Counted from the first letter of the stretch, positions 8,846-17,150 are shown. The stretch: 64,000 nucleotides of DNA from Desulfurobacterium sp. TC5-1 (GCF_000421485.1 NZ_ATXC01000001.1:62001-126000), one strand, 5' to 3'. Numbers and translations: made by a program. The notes: generated from the letters alone by a model not told the origin.

Positions 8846-10115
8846 AGGATTGAGGCTTCACATAGGCGTTTTTGGCAGGACAAATGTGGGTAAGTCAAGT
8901 CTTATAAACCTTCTGACCGGTCAGGAAGTTTCTATAGTTTCCGACGTTCCCGGCACCACGACAGATGTTGTTGAAAAGGCGATGGAGATTCTCCCTATAG
9001 GTCCTGTGCTTTTTCTTGATACTGCCGGTGTAGATGACGAGTCTCTACTTGGGAAAGAGAGAATAAGAAAAGCAATGGAGATACTCAAGCGGTGTGATGT
9101 TGCCGTTTTAGTTCTTGAACCTGATAGGTTTACCGATTTTGAAGAGCGGTTGATAGAAAAGTTGGAGGAGAAAAAGATTCCTTTTGCCTTTGTTGTCAAT
9201 AAAGTGGATTTTTCAAAACCGTCTGAAAGTTTTGTAAAGAAGCTTGAAGAGAAAGCACCTGTTATTCAAATTTCTGCAAAGAGCGATTCAAGGGAAGAGG
9301 CACTTTCAAAATTCAAGAAGATTCTGCTTAAGGTTGTTCCTTCAGAGTTTCTAAAAGAACCTCAGCTTATTGGTGACCTTGTTCCCCCAGGCGGTATAGC
9401 TGTCCTTGTTGTTCCTATAGATCTTGAAGCACCTAAAGGGAGGCTGATTCTGCCTCAGGTTCAAACGATACGAAATGTTCTTGATAGTGATGCAACGGCA
9501 ATTGTTGTTAAGGAAAGGGAACTTCCATTCATGCTTTCTATCTTAAACAGGAAGCCTGACGTTGTTATTTGTGACTCTCAGGTAGTTTTAAAGGTTTCTG
9601 CTGACGTTCCTTCAGGTGTTAAGTTCACGACATTTTCGGTGCTCTTTTCAAGGTATAAAGGTGATATTACCGAATTTGCAAAAGGACTTGCAGCAATAAA
9701 AAATCTTAAAGAAGGTGCAAGGGTTCTTATCGCTGAATCCTGCACTCACCATCCAATAGAGGACGATATCGGTAGAGTTAAGATTCCCCGATGGATAAGG
9801 CAGTTTACCGGTTTAAAGGATATAGAGTTTCACCATCACGCAGGAAGAAGTTATCCGGAGGACCTATCCGGTTACGATGTTGTTGTTCACTGTGGAGCCT
9901 GCACTTTAAATAGAAGGGAGATGCTTTCAAGGATAGAAGCTGCTAAAAGGGCCGGCGTACCAATAACAAACTACGGGATGACAATATCCCTCACTCAAGG
10001 GGTGGCAGAGAGGGTGCTTGAACCTTTCCCATCAGCTTTGAGGGCTTTTAGAAACAGCGTTAAAAGGAGGAAGAGAAATGTTAACCGAAGAGGCTGTAAA
10101 ATCCTGGATATCTAA
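8829..10115 (+). CDS. hydF: [FeFe] hydrogenase maturation GTPase HydF
   Basis: The 428-residue protein has an N-terminal GTPase domain with GRTNVGKSS (P-loop), DVPGTTTD, LDTAGVDD and NKVD. It is followed by a dimerisation region and a C-terminal cluster-binding domain with CTHHP and, about 50 residues later, HCGACTLNRREM. The C-x-H...C-x2-C set is the known [4Fe-4S] ligand pattern of HydF. HydF is the scaffold on which the diiron subcluster is assembled before transfer to apo-HydA. The start overlaps the aspartase end by 17 bases and its own end overlaps hydG by 38 bases. The last roughly 12 codons lie in the overlap and are rich in Arg and Lys. Confidence 0.95.
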   Translation: MNSTPKGLRLHIGVFGRTNVGKSSLINLLTGQEVSIVSDVPGTTTDVVEKAMEILPIGPVLFLDTAGVDDESLLGKERIRKAMEILKRCDVAVLVLEPDRFTDFEERLIEKLEEKKIPFAFVVNKVDFSKPSESFVKKLEEKAPVIQISAKSDSREEALSKFKKILLKVVPSEFLKEPQLIGDLVPPGGIAVLVVPIDLEAPKGRLILPQVQTIRNVLDSDATAIVVKERELPFMLSILNRKPDVVICDSQVVLKVSADVPSGVKFTTFSVLFSRYKGDITEFAKGLAAIKNLKEGARVLIAESCTHHPIEDDIGRVKIPRWIRQFTGLKDIEFHHHAGRSYPEDLSGYDVVVHCGACTLNRREMLSRIEAAKRAGVPITNYGMTISLTQGVAERVLEPFPSALRAFRNSVKRRKRNVNRRGCKILDI

Positions 10116-11544
10116 CGTTATAAAGCCAGAACAGTATGAGAAGTACATGGAAAACGGCAGGGATTTCATCAACGATGAGGAGATATGGGAAAAATTAAAG
10201 GCAAACAGTAATCCCGAACCTTCCCGTATAAGAGAAATTATAGCAAAATCTCTTGAACTTGAAAGGCTTGAACCTGATGAAACAGCGGCACTTTTGCACG
10301 TTAAAGATGAAGAACTATGGCAGGAGATTTTTGAAGCGGCTGGAAAAATAAAAGAGCAAGTTTACGGTAGACGGATTGTAACTTTTGCGCCACTTTACGT
10401 TTCCAACTACTGTGTGAACGATTGTGACTACTGTGGTTACAGAATTTCCAACGATAAGGTAAAGAGAAAACGCCTTACAATGGACGAACTTAGAGAGGAA
10501 GTGGAAGCACTTGTCAAGCAGGGTCACAAAAGGCTTATCATGGTTTACGGTGAACATCCCCTTTCAGATGCAAAGTTTATAGCAGAGACTCTTAAAGTTA
10601 CTTATGAAACGAAAGTCGGTCACGGGGAAATCAGAAGGGTAAACGTTAACGCAGCTCCTATGAGCGTTGAAGACCTTGAACTTTTAAGGGATATTGGAAT
10701 TGGGACATATCAGGTTTTCCAGGAGACATACCACCACGAAACCTACAAGAAACTTCACAGAGGTCTTAAAGCAAACTATCAGTGGAGGTTATACGCACTT
10801 CACAGGGCGCAGGAAGCAGGTGTTGACGACGTCGCTATAGGAGCACTTTTTGGCCTTTACGACTGGCGTTTTGAGGTAATGGGACTTCTATACCACGCTA
10901 TTGATCTTGAAAAGCGTTTTGGCGGCGTCGGACCTCACACAATTTCCTTTCCGAGGCTTGAGCCGGCAGTTGGAACACCATTCTATGAGAAGCAGAGGAA
11001 GTATCTTGTAAGTGACGAAGATTTCCTGAAATTGGTTGCGGTTATAAGGCTTTCCGTGCCTTACACAGGTATGATTTTAACGGCAAGAGAACCTGCAGAA
11101 ATAAGAGAAAAGGTTCTGCCTCTTGGTGTTACTCAGCTTGACTTTGGAACAAACATCGGTGTTGGTTCTTACAGCAAAGGTGCCTTTGACCCTGAGAAAC
11201 AGCAGTTTCTCATTAACGATAACCGTTCACTTGACGAAGGTATCAGGTGGCTTGCTTCCACTGGAAGGATTACAAGCTTCTGTACAGCAGGTTACAGATG
11301 TGGAAGGACAGGAAATTACTTTATGGATATAGCAAAAACCGGTAAGGTTCATCACCTCTGCATGCCTAACGCCATTTTGACGTTTAAAGAGTATCTCCTT
11401 GACTACGCTTCTCCTGAAACGAGGAAGGTTGGTGAGGAGCTTATAAAGAAAGAACTTGAAGCCATTAACCATCCAAAATTAAGGGAAATTGTTGAAGAGT
11501 ACCTTAAAAGGATAGAAAACGGTGAGAGAGACCTTTACGTATAA
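10078..11544 (+). CDS. hydG: [FeFe] hydrogenase maturation radical SAM tyrosine lyase HydG
   Basis: This 488-residue radical SAM enzyme has the CX3CX2C cluster motif CVNDCDYC near residue 115 and the HydG-specific second cluster motif near the C-terminus (CTAGYRCGRTGNYF, with a further Cys in HHLCMPN), which separates HydG from ThiH. It cleaves tyrosine to p-cresol and dehydroglycine, which yields CO and cyanide bound to an Fe-cysteine synthon. A strong Shine-Dalgarno site (AAGGAGG) inside the 3' end of hydF supports the ATG at 10078. The next gene is a small unknown and then hydE. Confidence 0.95.
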   Translation: MLTEEAVKSWISNVIKPEQYEKYMENGRDFINDEEIWEKLKANSNPEPSRIREIIAKSLELERLEPDETAALLHVKDEELWQEIFEAAGKIKEQVYGRRIVTFAPLYVSNYCVNDCDYCGYRISNDKVKRKRLTMDELREEVEALVKQGHKRLIMVYGEHPLSDAKFIAETLKVTYETKVGHGEIRRVNVNAAPMSVEDLELLRDIGIGTYQVFQETYHHETYKKLHRGLKANYQWRLYALHRAQEAGVDDVAIGALFGLYDWRFEVMGLLYHAIDLEKRFGGVGPHTISFPRLEPAVGTPFYEKQRKYLVSDEDFLKLVAVIRLSVPYTGMILTAREPAEIREKVLPLGVTQLDFGTNIGVGSYSKGAFDPEKQQFLINDNRSLDEGIRWLASTGRITSFCTAGYRCGRTGNYFMDIAKTGKVHHLCMPNAILTFKEYLLDYASPETRKVGEELIKKELEAINHPKLREIVEEYLKRIENGERDLYV

Positions 11545-11548
11545 TTTT

Positions 11549-11574
11549 AGGGGGATATTTTCCCCCATATTTTT
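11549..11574 (+). terminator. Hairpin between hydG and the small downstream gene
   Basis: GGGGGA (11550-11555) and TCCCCC (11561-11566) form a six-pair G+C-rich stem with a five-base loop, followed by CATATTTTT. It resembles a weak intrinsic terminator. Because two more genes on the same strand follow at once, it more likely attenuates transcription into the small gene and hydE or stabilises the upstream mRNA. Confidence 0.5.
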
Positions 11575-11586
11575 ATGGAGTTAAGT

Positions 11587-11853
11587 ATGGAAAAAGGAGA
11601 AGTGATAAAACGTTTTGAAGCGTTTCAAAAAGAGATTAAGCAGAAGTTTCCCGATGTTAACGTTGCCCTGTGTGAACTTTTGGGGAGGCGCTGGTCTTTT
11701 CTTTGTGGTTCTTCTATGGAGCTTTCTCCTTTTGTTAAAAGGATCAAAATTAATGAACGTTACGGTGTTTCCATTTTTGACGGTAGTATAGATGAAAGTA
11801 AGTCAGAAGAGATAGTCAGGATTCTCAAAGGGTATTTTGATGGAGATAAGTGA
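11587..11853 (+). CDS. Small unknown protein between hydG and hydE
   Basis: An 88-residue protein from the ATG at 11587, which has GGAG six bases upstream; an ATG at 11575 would add four residues but has no clear ribosome-binding site. Its 3' end overlaps hydE by 14 bases, as expected for a coupled gene. It has mixed alpha/beta character, two Cys (in ALCELLGRRWSFLCGSS) and no membrane segment or metal motif. I do not recognise the family. It does not resemble the ACT-like TM1266 hydrogenase regulator that I know from such clusters. Position suggests a link to H-cluster maturation, for example as a partner of HydE or HydG. That is inference from neighbours only. Confidence 0.7.
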   Translation: MEKGEVIKRFEAFQKEIKQKFPDVNVALCELLGRRWSFLCGSSMELSPFVKRIKINERYGVSIFDGSIDESKSEEIVRILKGYFDGDK

Positions 11854-12937
11854 CGATAGGATTCTTAAAGAACTTTCAATAGATGGTGTCAGCGGTTCTC
11901 TTATATCACTTGCAGACCTTATAAGAAAACAAAAAGTTGGTGATTTTGTCTATTTTAGAGGTCTTGTTGAAATATCAAACATCTGCTCAAAAAACTGCTA
12001 TTACTGCGGTTTGAGGAAAGATAATACGAAATTGAGAAGGTACGCCCTGTCTGAGGATGAAGCAGTTGCTATTGGCGTTTCTATATATAAAAGCGGTATT
12101 TCCTCACTTGCCCTTCAGTCGGGAGAAGTAAAAAGTGACAGATGGGTTGAAAAGCTTGTAAACATTGTGAAAAGGATAAAAGAAGAGACAAAAAAGATAG
12201 ATGAAGAAAATGGAAAACAACCAGAAGGTGCCGGTATAACAATATCCTTTGGTGAACTTGAGAAAGAACACTACGAAGAGCTTTTTAAGGCCGGTGCCCA
12301 CAGGTATCTTTTGAGGATTGAAACTTCGGATAGAGAGCTTTACGAAAAACTTCATCCTGTGGATAAAGACCATTCTTTTGATACAAGATTAAGGTGTCTT
12401 GAGTGGCTTAAAGAGATAGGTTATCAGGTTGGAACGGGTGTTATGATAGGCGTTCCGGGACAGACGATTAAGCATCTTCTCAACGACCTTAAATTTTTTA
12501 AAAGTTTTGATGTAGATATGGTAGGTATGGGGCCTTACATAGAGCATAGAGATACGCCTCTTTTCGTGTGGTACAGAAAAGAAATAGAGAAGAAAGGTTT
12601 TTACAGGAAGGCTTATGAGCTTTCCGTGAAGATGATAGCTTTTGCCAGAGTTATTCTGGAAGATGTAAACATAGTTGCATCAACTGCTCTTCAAAGTATT
12701 CCCGGATGTGAGAATTCCCTTGAAACTGGAATAATAGCCGGTGCAAATGTTGTTATGCCTGTTTTTACACCTTCTGATTTCAAAAAAGCTTATTCAATTT
12801 ACGAGAACAAGAACAATCTGACCGTTTCTCAGATGGCAGAAAGAATAGAAAGGGCAGGATACACGCCTGTTTTTGATAGATGGGGAGATCCTGTTCACTA
12901 CTTTGAAAGGATAAAGGGGCAGACCGCCCCTGTTTAA
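11840..12937 (+). CDS. hydE: [FeFe] hydrogenase maturation radical SAM protein HydE
   Basis: A radical SAM protein of about 365 residues with the cluster motif CSKNCYYC near residue 50, in the BioB/HydE/PylB family. A segment GMGPYIEHRDTPL fits HydE, and the Fe-synthon-processing role in H-cluster assembly is established for the family. I chose the ATG at 11840; a TTG immediately before it is in frame. The gene overlaps the small upstream frame and ends five bases before the convergent fmdB-like gene. A short hairpin (AGGGGC/GCCCCT, 12915-12931) overlaps its 3' end and may help terminate the operon. Its presence completes the HydEFG set. Confidence 0.94.
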   Translation: MEISDDRILKELSIDGVSGSLISLADLIRKQKVGDFVYFRGLVEISNICSKNCYYCGLRKDNTKLRRYALSEDEAVAIGVSIYKSGISSLALQSGEVKSDRWVEKLVNIVKRIKEETKKIDEENGKQPEGAGITISFGELEKEHYEELFKAGAHRYLLRIETSDRELYEKLHPVDKDHSFDTRLRCLEWLKEIGYQVGTGVMIGVPGQTIKHLLNDLKFFKSFDVDMVGMGPYIEHRDTPLFVWYRKEIEKKGFYRKAYELSVKMIAFARVILEDVNIVASTALQSIPGCENSLETGIIAGANVVMPVFTPSDFKKAYSIYENKNNLTVSQMAERIERAGYTPVFDRWGDPVHYFERIKGQTAPV

Positions 12938-12942
12938 ATACC

Positions 12943-13140
12943 TCAGCCAAACGGTGAGCAGGTTGCACCTGTTGAGCTTGAACTTGAGCTGCTTCCACCT
13001 ATACCGCATGCAGAAATTTTCTTTTTAACGTTTTGAGAACCGCAGTATGGACACTTTACCTCGCTTACCTTTGAAGCTGAAATAACAAACTTTTCAAACT
13101 CTTTTCCACAATCTTCGCATTTAAACTCGTAAACCGGCAT
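12943..13140 (-). CDS. FmdB-family zinc ribbon protein
   Basis: A 65-residue protein opening MPVYEFKCEDCGKEFE, with a second CxxC (CPYCGS), which together form the FmdB/CxxC_CXXC zinc ribbon. The C-terminus is a low-complexity Ser-rich tail (GGSSSSSSSTG) ending in a Cys-containing ATCSPFG. The family was named from a putative regulator of formamidase expression, but its function is generally unknown. A Shine-Dalgarno site (AGGAGG) is visible just upstream. It is convergent with hydE with only five bases between them. Confidence 0.85.
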   Translation of the reverse strand: MPVYEFKCEDCGKEFEKFVISASKVSEVKCPYCGSQNVKKKISACGIGGSSSSSSSTGATCSPFG

Positions 13141-13336
13141 TCAACCTCCTTGATATTTTGTTCATTCTAAAAATGTAGTGAAACTGGATTTTCTGTCAAG
13201 TATTAGTGGTATATTCAGCTGGATTTTAAATAAACCAGAGACGGTGCTTGTTTTATACGATGGTAGCGTAAAGACGGAAATTATACTTTATCGTTTTAAT
13301 CCCTGATGGGAAGGAGAAAAGGCAGCTAAGGGAAAA
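13141..13336. other. Gap upstream of fmdB-like gene and pseudogene
   Basis: This stretch must hold the promoter of the minus-strand fmdB-like gene (AT-rich from 13150 to 13210). I see no further gene in it. The right part, from about 13250, may be eroded 5' sequence of the ATPase relic that follows, since a stop codon breaks the frame just upstream of 13337. Confidence 0.4.
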
Positions 13337-13664
13337 GTAGATAGAGAAAAGTACACTTCCGAACTTTTCTTTCCTCTTAATACAAAAGATGTGATTCTTT
13401 TGACCGGTCTTGGAAGGGCAGGACAAACAACTATAATGAAACTTTTTATAGACCACCTGATTGAATCCGGATTGGAGCCACACAGAATATTTTATGTGTC
13501 TCTTGATTTTTATGGTTTTACGAGAAGTTAAGTATGACAAGTGGAAGAAAAGCAGAAAAAAATTGTTTAAAGATTCTGCGGCTGAAAAAAAGCTACTGAT
13601 ATATTCCGCAGAAGATTATCTGAGGCTTTTAAAAGAGCAATCTGAAGACAGTAATCTTGTCTGA
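13337..13664 (+). pseudogene. Relic of an AAA_14/DUF4143-type ATPase gene
   Basis: Frame 13337-13531 reads like the N-terminal half of an AAA_14 ATPase: VILLTGLGRAGQTTIMKLF aligns with the usual GPRRVGKTT Walker A region, and HRIFYVSLDFYGF matches the segment that follows it. It has no start codon, a stop just upstream, and a degraded Walker A (Gln in place of Lys). The frame ends at 13531, and a second frame that overlaps it (to 13664) carries REVKYDKWKKSRKKLF and LIYSAEDYLRLLKEQ, which resemble the C-terminal EVKY core of DUF4143. The middle of the normally about 400-residue protein is missing, so an internal deletion joined the two ends out of frame. Intact members often occur in variable regions of archaea and thermophiles. 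Confidence 0.72.
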
Positions 13665-13667
13665 TGT

Positions 13668-13691
13668 AAAGGGACAGATTACTGTCCCTTT
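13668..13691. terminator. Ten-pair inverted repeat at the end of the phosphomannomutase gene
   Basis: AAAGGGACAG (13668-13677) and CTGTCCCTTT (13682-13691) are perfect inverted copies around the four-base loop ATTA. The repeat overlaps the stop codon of the minus-strand phosphomannomutase gene. No long T-run follows on either strand, so termination may be inefficient or factor-assisted. Confidence 0.5.
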
Positions 13692-15067
13692 ATCAGATTA
13701 ACGCCTTTCTGTATCAGTTTTTCTACCTCTTCCGGTGTTGGTGCTTCTGCGTATGTTCTGAACACCGGTTCTGTTCCTGATGGTCTGAACAGGAGCCACG
13801 AATCGTCTTCAAATATCAGTTTTAAGCCATCTATTGTTAGGGCTTTTTTAACTTTTTTTCCTTCTACCTCTTCCGGTGGATTCTCTTTAAGTTTATTAAG
13901 AACAGCTTTCTCTTCTTCTGAAACCGGAAGGTCGATCCTTCTGTAGTAGGCGCTTCCGTACCTTTCAAATAGTTCTTCTACCATTTTGGAAAGACTTTTG
14001 CCTTCAACCAGCATCTTTTCAACGATAAACAGCCCCATGAGAAGACCGTCTCTTTCGGGTAGATAATCCATGAGGGCATAACCGCCGCTCTCTTCACCGC
14101 CAAAGAGAACTTTCCTTTTAAGCATCACCTCTGTTATGTTTTTAAATCCAACAGGTGTTTCAACAAGTTCTATTCCGAAATCTTCGCAGACTCTATTGAC
14201 CAGGTATCCTGTTGATACAGTTTTTACAACACAGCCGCCTCTAAGTCCTTTGTTTTTAAGTACGTGGAGGAGTATTAAGGCATACACTATCTGTGAGTTT
14301 ACAAAATTCCCGTTCTCGTCAACTATGCCGACCCTGTCACCATCTCCATCATTTGCTATGCCTATGTCAGCACCTACTGCTCTTACTTTTTCCATTAAAG
14401 ATTTTATGTTCTTTTCAACGATGGGTTCAGGATGTTTATTATCGAATAAGGGGTCTCTGTAACTGTGTATCTCTGTAACTTCTGCCTTTGTTCCTTTTAA
14501 GGCTTGCGAAACGAAGTTCTGCTGTGCACCGAACATAGGGTCGTGAACAATCTTTACCGCTCTTTCTTTAAAAAGTGACAGGTCAATCTGATTTCTCACA
14601 GCTTCAATGTAGGGAGTGTTTATATCTTCTGTTTTAACTTCACCAGCTTTTCTTTCCGCACTTTCCACATCGGGAAGGTACTTTTCTATTCTCTTTACGT
14701 AAGCTGTCGTTGCTGCACCGCCGAATGATTCTTTTACCTTGTAACCACTGTATTTTCCGTAATTATGAGAAGCTGTGATAACGATACCGTTGTCAAAGTT
14801 CATGTATTTTGTTGCGAAAGATACCGCTGGTGTTGGTGAAAACGTGTCTGCAAGAACAACTTCAAATCCTTCGCCGGATAGAGTTTCGGCTACAAACTTT
14901 CCGAATTCCGGTGATAAAAAACGCATATCATATCCGACAACGATTCTCTTAGCGCCGTCTTCTTTTAAAACTTTTGCGTGGGCCTGGGTTACTTTTCTTA
15001 AGTTTTCAAATGTAAAATCATCGGCGATTACACCTCTCCATCCGTCAGTTCCAAATTTTATAGCCAC
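13679..15067 (-). CDS. Phosphomannomutase/phosphoglucomutase
   Basis: A 462-residue member of the alpha-D-phosphohexomutase superfamily with all four landmarks: FGTDGWRG at the N-terminus, the phosphoserine loop TASHNYGKYSGYK near residue 100, the Mg2+ loop NDGDGDRVG near 240, and the phosphate-binding RPSGTEPVFRTYAE near the C-terminus. It interconverts hexose 1- and 6-phosphates and so feeds glycan and polysaccharide precursors. The usual Pro after TASHN is Tyr here, as in some thermophile phosphoglucomutases. It stands alone with a Shine-Dalgarno-like GGAGG upstream. Phosphoglucosamine mutase is less likely because that subfamily has a different serine loop. Confidence 0.9.
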   Translation of the reverse strand: MAIKFGTDGWRGVIADDFTFENLRKVTQAHAKVLKEDGAKRIVVGYDMRFLSPEFGKFVAETLSGEGFEVVLADTFSPTPAVSFATKYMNFDNGIVITASHNYGKYSGYKVKESFGGAATTAYVKRIEKYLPDVESAERKAGEVKTEDINTPYIEAVRNQIDLSLFKERAVKIVHDPMFGAQQNFVSQALKGTKAEVTEIHSYRDPLFDNKHPEPIVEKNIKSLMEKVRAVGADIGIANDGDGDRVGIVDENGNFVNSQIVYALILLHVLKNKGLRGGCVVKTVSTGYLVNRVCEDFGIELVETPVGFKNITEVMLKRKVLFGGEESGGYALMDYLPERDGLLMGLFIVEKMLVEGKSLSKMVEELFERYGSAYYRRIDLPVSEEEKAVLNKLKENPPEEVEGKKVKKALTIDGLKLIFEDDSWLLFRPSGTEPVFRTYAEAPTPEEVEKLIQKGVNLIKGQ

Positions 15068-15180
15068 CTGCTTCCTCCAGCTCTTTTTAAAGTTTATTAT
15101 ACAAATAATTGGAGTATAAATATGAAGGCAGTTTTATTAAGAATTTTTACAGAGCAAGCTGATAAAAGAAGGAAAGGAGA

Positions 15181-15210
15181 GAAAAGAAAAGGCGGGAATT
15201 ACCCGCCTGC
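15181..15210 (-). terminator. Intrinsic terminator of the mfd-hydrogenase-arsR operon
   Basis: On the minus strand, GGCGGG and CCCGCC (15191-15196 and 15202-15207) form a stem with a five-base loop, followed by the T-rich run TTTTCTTTTC at 15190-15181. It lies five bases beyond the arsR stop, which is the expected place and orientation. Confidence 0.8.
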
Positions 15211-15214
15211 CTGA

Positions 15215-15490
15215 TCAGTCAAGAACAAAGATATCGAGGAATTCTCTTATTCTGTCGTCTCCGATAGAGTAGAGAACTTTTGTTCCCTCTTTTCTGAAGT
15301 TGAGTATCCCGAGCTCCTTCATGATACCAACGTGCTGGGAAACCTTTGGTTGAGAAATGCCAAGAGCTTCTTTTAAATCTTTTACACATTTCTCACCATC
15401 GGAGAGGAGCATCAAAATAGCGAGCCTCTCTGGATGTCCGAGGACCTTAATAACCTCTGCCTTCATTCTTAGTTCTTCTGTTAGAAGCAT
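15215..15490 (-). CDS. ArsR-family winged-helix transcriptional regulator
   Basis: The 91-residue protein has the ArsR/SmtB winged-helix fold pattern: LGHPERLAILMLLSDGEKCVKDLKEAL..SQPKVSQHVGIMKELGILNFRKEGTKVLYSI (shown with a short gap). The recognition helix is in ISQPKVSQHVGIMKEL. Only one Cys sits in the alpha-3 metal site (EKCVKDL in place of the ELCVxDL that binds As or Cd with two), so metal sensing by that site is doubtful. It is the last gene of the operon, two bases after the FrhB-like gene, and may autoregulate the hydrogenase genes. This is inference from context. Confidence 0.88.
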   Translation of the reverse strand: MLLTEELRMKAEVIKVLGHPERLAILMLLSDGEKCVKDLKEALGISQPKVSQHVGIMKELGILNFRKEGTKVLYSIGDDRIREFLDIFVLD

Positions 15491-15491
15491 T

Positions 15492-16400
15492 TTAAAACAC
15501 CTCCTCTTCTATATCTTCAGCATATATATTGTTCCACAGCGCACTGAATCTTCCATATCTGTTCCCGTCCCATTTGTTTGACGGTATTCCAAGTTCTGCT
15601 CTCTCAAGGGTAGTCTCTATGTTTTTCTTTAGTATCTCCTTTGCCATATTTTCAACCCTTGAAATTTCTTCCTTCCCCGCCTCTTTGACTTCAAAAGGAA
15701 CATCTTCGAAGAGCTTTTCAGCCCTTTTGCTCCTGACAAAACATAAAGAATAGTCATTATCAAGGCAAGGGACAAATGTAACGTCACTTCCCCGGGAACT
15801 TACGTTCATACAAACCTTGCAGCCCTCGTTAACATAAAAATAATACTCTTCGGGTGAAAATGCAAATAATTTAGATGATTTTATATAAATTTTACCTCTA
15901 TTAATGAAAATTTCATTTATTCTTCCTGAACTATCTCCTTTTTCTTTAAGGAGGCACTTTATTCCTTCCATTGAAGCCGCACCAATGCAGAAAATTCCAA
16001 TCTTTAGTGCGAACTTCAACGCGGTAAAGTTGTACCCTATTCCGAAATACTGCATCTTATTTATTCCATCAAGGACACAAGAATGTCCAACAACAGCCAC
16101 CTTCTCAAAAGAATATTTTTGCGTTATTTCCTTTAATATAGAATTCTGTCCACCATGGACGAAGAAAAACTGTTCATTGCCTTTTAATTCCTCTTTAGAT
16201 TTTATAAATACAGGAGTTGTTACACTTGTACCATTTTTCTCTTTGATGGTTGTTCCTATTACACTATCTATTAACCCCTTATCAAATGCTGATTCAAGAA
16301 GAATCCTGAGATTGTCTTTTGGTGTTGCGTTCTTACCAGCTCGGAGCAAGAATGCCTTTGTAAATTTTCCCAGTATGAATTGCCTGTTAAGCCCAAGCAT
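15492..16400 (-). CDS. FrhB-like (coenzyme F420 hydrogenase beta) subunit
   Basis: A 302-residue protein of the FrhB/FdhB/FpoF family. The N-terminal half (LRAGKNATPKDNLRILLESA, then DSVIGTTIKE and VAVVGHSCVLDGINKMQYF) follows the FrhB order, and a Cys pair occurs in GCKVCMNVSSRGSDVTF. In methanogens FrhB carries FAD and a [4Fe-4S] cluster and reduces F420. In bacteria relatives use other acceptors. The protein lacks the N-terminal ferredoxin motifs that some relatives have; those are in the small subunit here. It lies between the small subunit gene (nine-base gap) and arsR (one-base gap). F420 as the substrate cannot be confirmed, since no F420 biosynthesis gene is in the window. Confidence 0.8.
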   Translation of the reverse strand: MLGLNRQFILGKFTKAFLLRAGKNATPKDNLRILLESAFDKGLIDSVIGTTIKEKNGTSVTTPVFIKSKEELKGNEQFFFVHGGQNSILKEITQKYSFEKVAVVGHSCVLDGINKMQYFGIGYNFTALKFALKIGIFCIGAASMEGIKCLLKEKGDSSGRINEIFINRGKIYIKSSKLFAFSPEEYYFYVNEGCKVCMNVSSRGSDVTFVPCLDNDYSLCFVRSKRAEKLFEDVPFEVKEAGKEEISRVENMAKEILKKNIETTLERAELGIPSNKWDGNRYGRFSALWNNIYAEDIEEEVF

Positions 16401-16409
16401 TGTCCCTCC

Positions 16410-17150
16410 CTATCCATAAACCGGCTGGGGATATGGTTTGAATGACTGAGGACATGCCGCAAGACATGAACCGCAGCTTATACAGAATAATCTATTGAAT
16501 TGAGGCCTCTGCGTTCTTTTGCTGAATTCAAGGGCTCTTGTTGGGCAAGCGGAGACACATGTACCACAACCAGTGCAGAGTCCTTTGTTTACCACTTCTG
16601 TAAGGATGTCATATCCGCAGGCAAATGTTGAAAATACCATGAATTCAAACGGTCTTAAAAAATCCTCGTTTACCTCAAGTAGTGCAAGGAGAAACTTGTA
16701 CAAGAGGTTAGGATTCGGTGGACATCCCGGAATAACATACTTTATCTTGTTTCTTAAAAAGGCAACTTCTGTTATGGGAATTGATGCCTGATGAGAAGGT
16801 TGTGGAGCCTGGGCACCGGTATTTAATCTTCTTATTCCTCCAAAAGCTGCACATCCACCTACGGCTACGATAATGTCTGCTTTTTCGTATATTTCTTTAA
16901 GTAATCTGATGTGGGGTTCAAAACCTATAGAGAAAGTGCCTTCAACGAAAGCAACATTTATTTTAGGAATTTCTTTGTTATTTGTAAGAAGATTTGAGTA
17001 GGCTATTTCTACGGTATCAAGAACATCTGCAAGTTCATCAAACATATCAAGGAAAGCTATTTGGCATCCTGAACAGCTTGAAAGATGGAAAAAGCCAACT
17101 TTAACTTTTATGTCTTCTTCAAGTTCAAAGTTATCAAATGAATAAACCAA
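16410..17150 (-). CDS. [NiFe] hydrogenase small subunit (FrhG/MvhG-like)
   Basis: A 246-residue small subunit. The proximal cluster ligands are visible in SSCSGCQIAFLD, GGCAAFGG and PGCPPNP. The C-terminal part adds two [4Fe-4S] ferredoxin motifs, CTGCGTCVSACP and CISCGSCLAACP, as in FrhG of the F420-reducing (group 3) enzymes. There is no Tat signal, so the complex is cytoplasmic. Electrons would go from the NiFe site through these clusters to the FrhB-like flavoprotein encoded next. Gaps of about ten bases on each side show a single operon with the large subunit and FrhB-like genes. Confidence 0.88.
   Translation of the reverse strand: MVYSFDNFELEEDIKVKVGFFHLSSCSGCQIAFLDMFDELADVLDTVEIAYSNLLTNNKEIPKINVAFVEGTFSIGFEPHIRLLKEIYEKADIIVAVGGCAAFGGIRRLNTGAQAPQPSHQASIPITEVAFLRNKIKYVIPGCPPNPNLLYKFLLALLEVNEDFLRPFEFMVFSTFACGYDILTEVVNKGLCTGCGTCVSACPTRALEFSKRTQRPQFNRLFCISCGSCLAACPQSFKPYPQPVYG

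Noticed and set aside
15122-15214. Short plus-strand frame in the gap between the phosphomannomutase and arsR genes
   Set aside because: It contains the terminator hairpin of the opposite operon and its codons look like low-complexity A-rich spacer; no ribosome-binding site of note.
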